Of a stretch of 44,613 nt of DNA, positions 44,612 through 44,613 are shown one piece after another. The DNA lies in assembly GCA_937888365.1 (NCBI GenBank), contig CALBFA010000023.1, positions 1 to 44,613 of the forward strand. The letters are read 5' to 3'. This DNA is from an uncultured Fidelibacterota bacterium (GTDB taxonomy: Bacteria > Fidelibacterota > UBA8477 > JABMPR01). The position numbers were made by a program, and so were the translations under genes. The number at the start of each line of letters is the position of its first letter. Position 1 is the first letter of the stretch. The notes below the pieces were generated by a model. The model had not been told where the DNA came from, ran no database searches, and worked only from the letters and a program-made list of their open reading frames with translations.

Positions 44612-44613
44612 TT

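Overview
The window looks like a chromosomal stretch from an AT-rich, Gram-negative bacterium of the FCB-type lineages, with Marinimicrobia/Neomarinimicrobiota or a relative as the best guess. The evidence is a secreted protein ending in a type IX/FlgD-like sorting domain with the NYPNPFNP signature, a TonB-dependent receptor, a TonB-C protein, lipoproteins, and lineage-typical intergenic repeats. No rRNA, tRNA or CRISPR array was recognised. The lineage is inferred from signatures only, not from a phylogeny.

Left end (1-2346): an accessory zone. Two copies of a 52-bp sequence (1-52 and 1932-1983) mark the downstream end of an IS110-type element. The second follows the broken tail of an IS110-family transposase. 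Between them lie a DUF2721 membrane protein, a two-ribbon zinc protein and a possible small secreted protein. The stretch 1469-2346 is a graveyard of short dispersed repeats.

2347-12853: one very long gene encodes what appears to be AddA and AddB joined in a single 2053-residue helicase-nuclease. It is followed by a class A beta-lactamase-fold serine hydrolase, an aldo/keto reductase, a haem-binding-domain protein, an NlpC/P60 lipoprotein with a beta-rich C-terminal extension, and a GNAT acetyltransferase.

12945-19111: a complete SUF iron-sulfur operon on the minus strand (Rrf2/IscR-like regulator, sufB, sufC, sufD, sufU, sufT, sufS). A perfect 17-bp inverted repeat upstream is a likely operator for the regulator.

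19328-26982: a 1246-residue secreted repeat protein, then cell-wall genes (amidase, murI) and folC.

27084-32742: a probable operon running rho, a Cas6b-like gene, an aspartate aminotransferase, rpmE, a DUF1385 gene and prfA. The Cas6-like gene has no CRISPR partners in the window and sits inside an otherwise housekeeping translation/termination cluster.

32872-35495: ECF sigma factor, coupled small anti-sigma candidate, glutaredoxin, a groES without an adjacent groEL, and rsgA.

35496-44613: a long leader with a 13-bp hairpin precedes a lipoprotein that joins a collagen-like stalk to a six-haem cytochrome. Then come an S1/P1 nuclease, an NRAMP-related transporter lacking the canonical metal motif, an AI-2E-family permease overlapping a TonB-dependent receptor, a flavin-reductase-like protein, a small unknown gene, a secreted TonB-C protein, and the 3' end of a gene running off the right edge.
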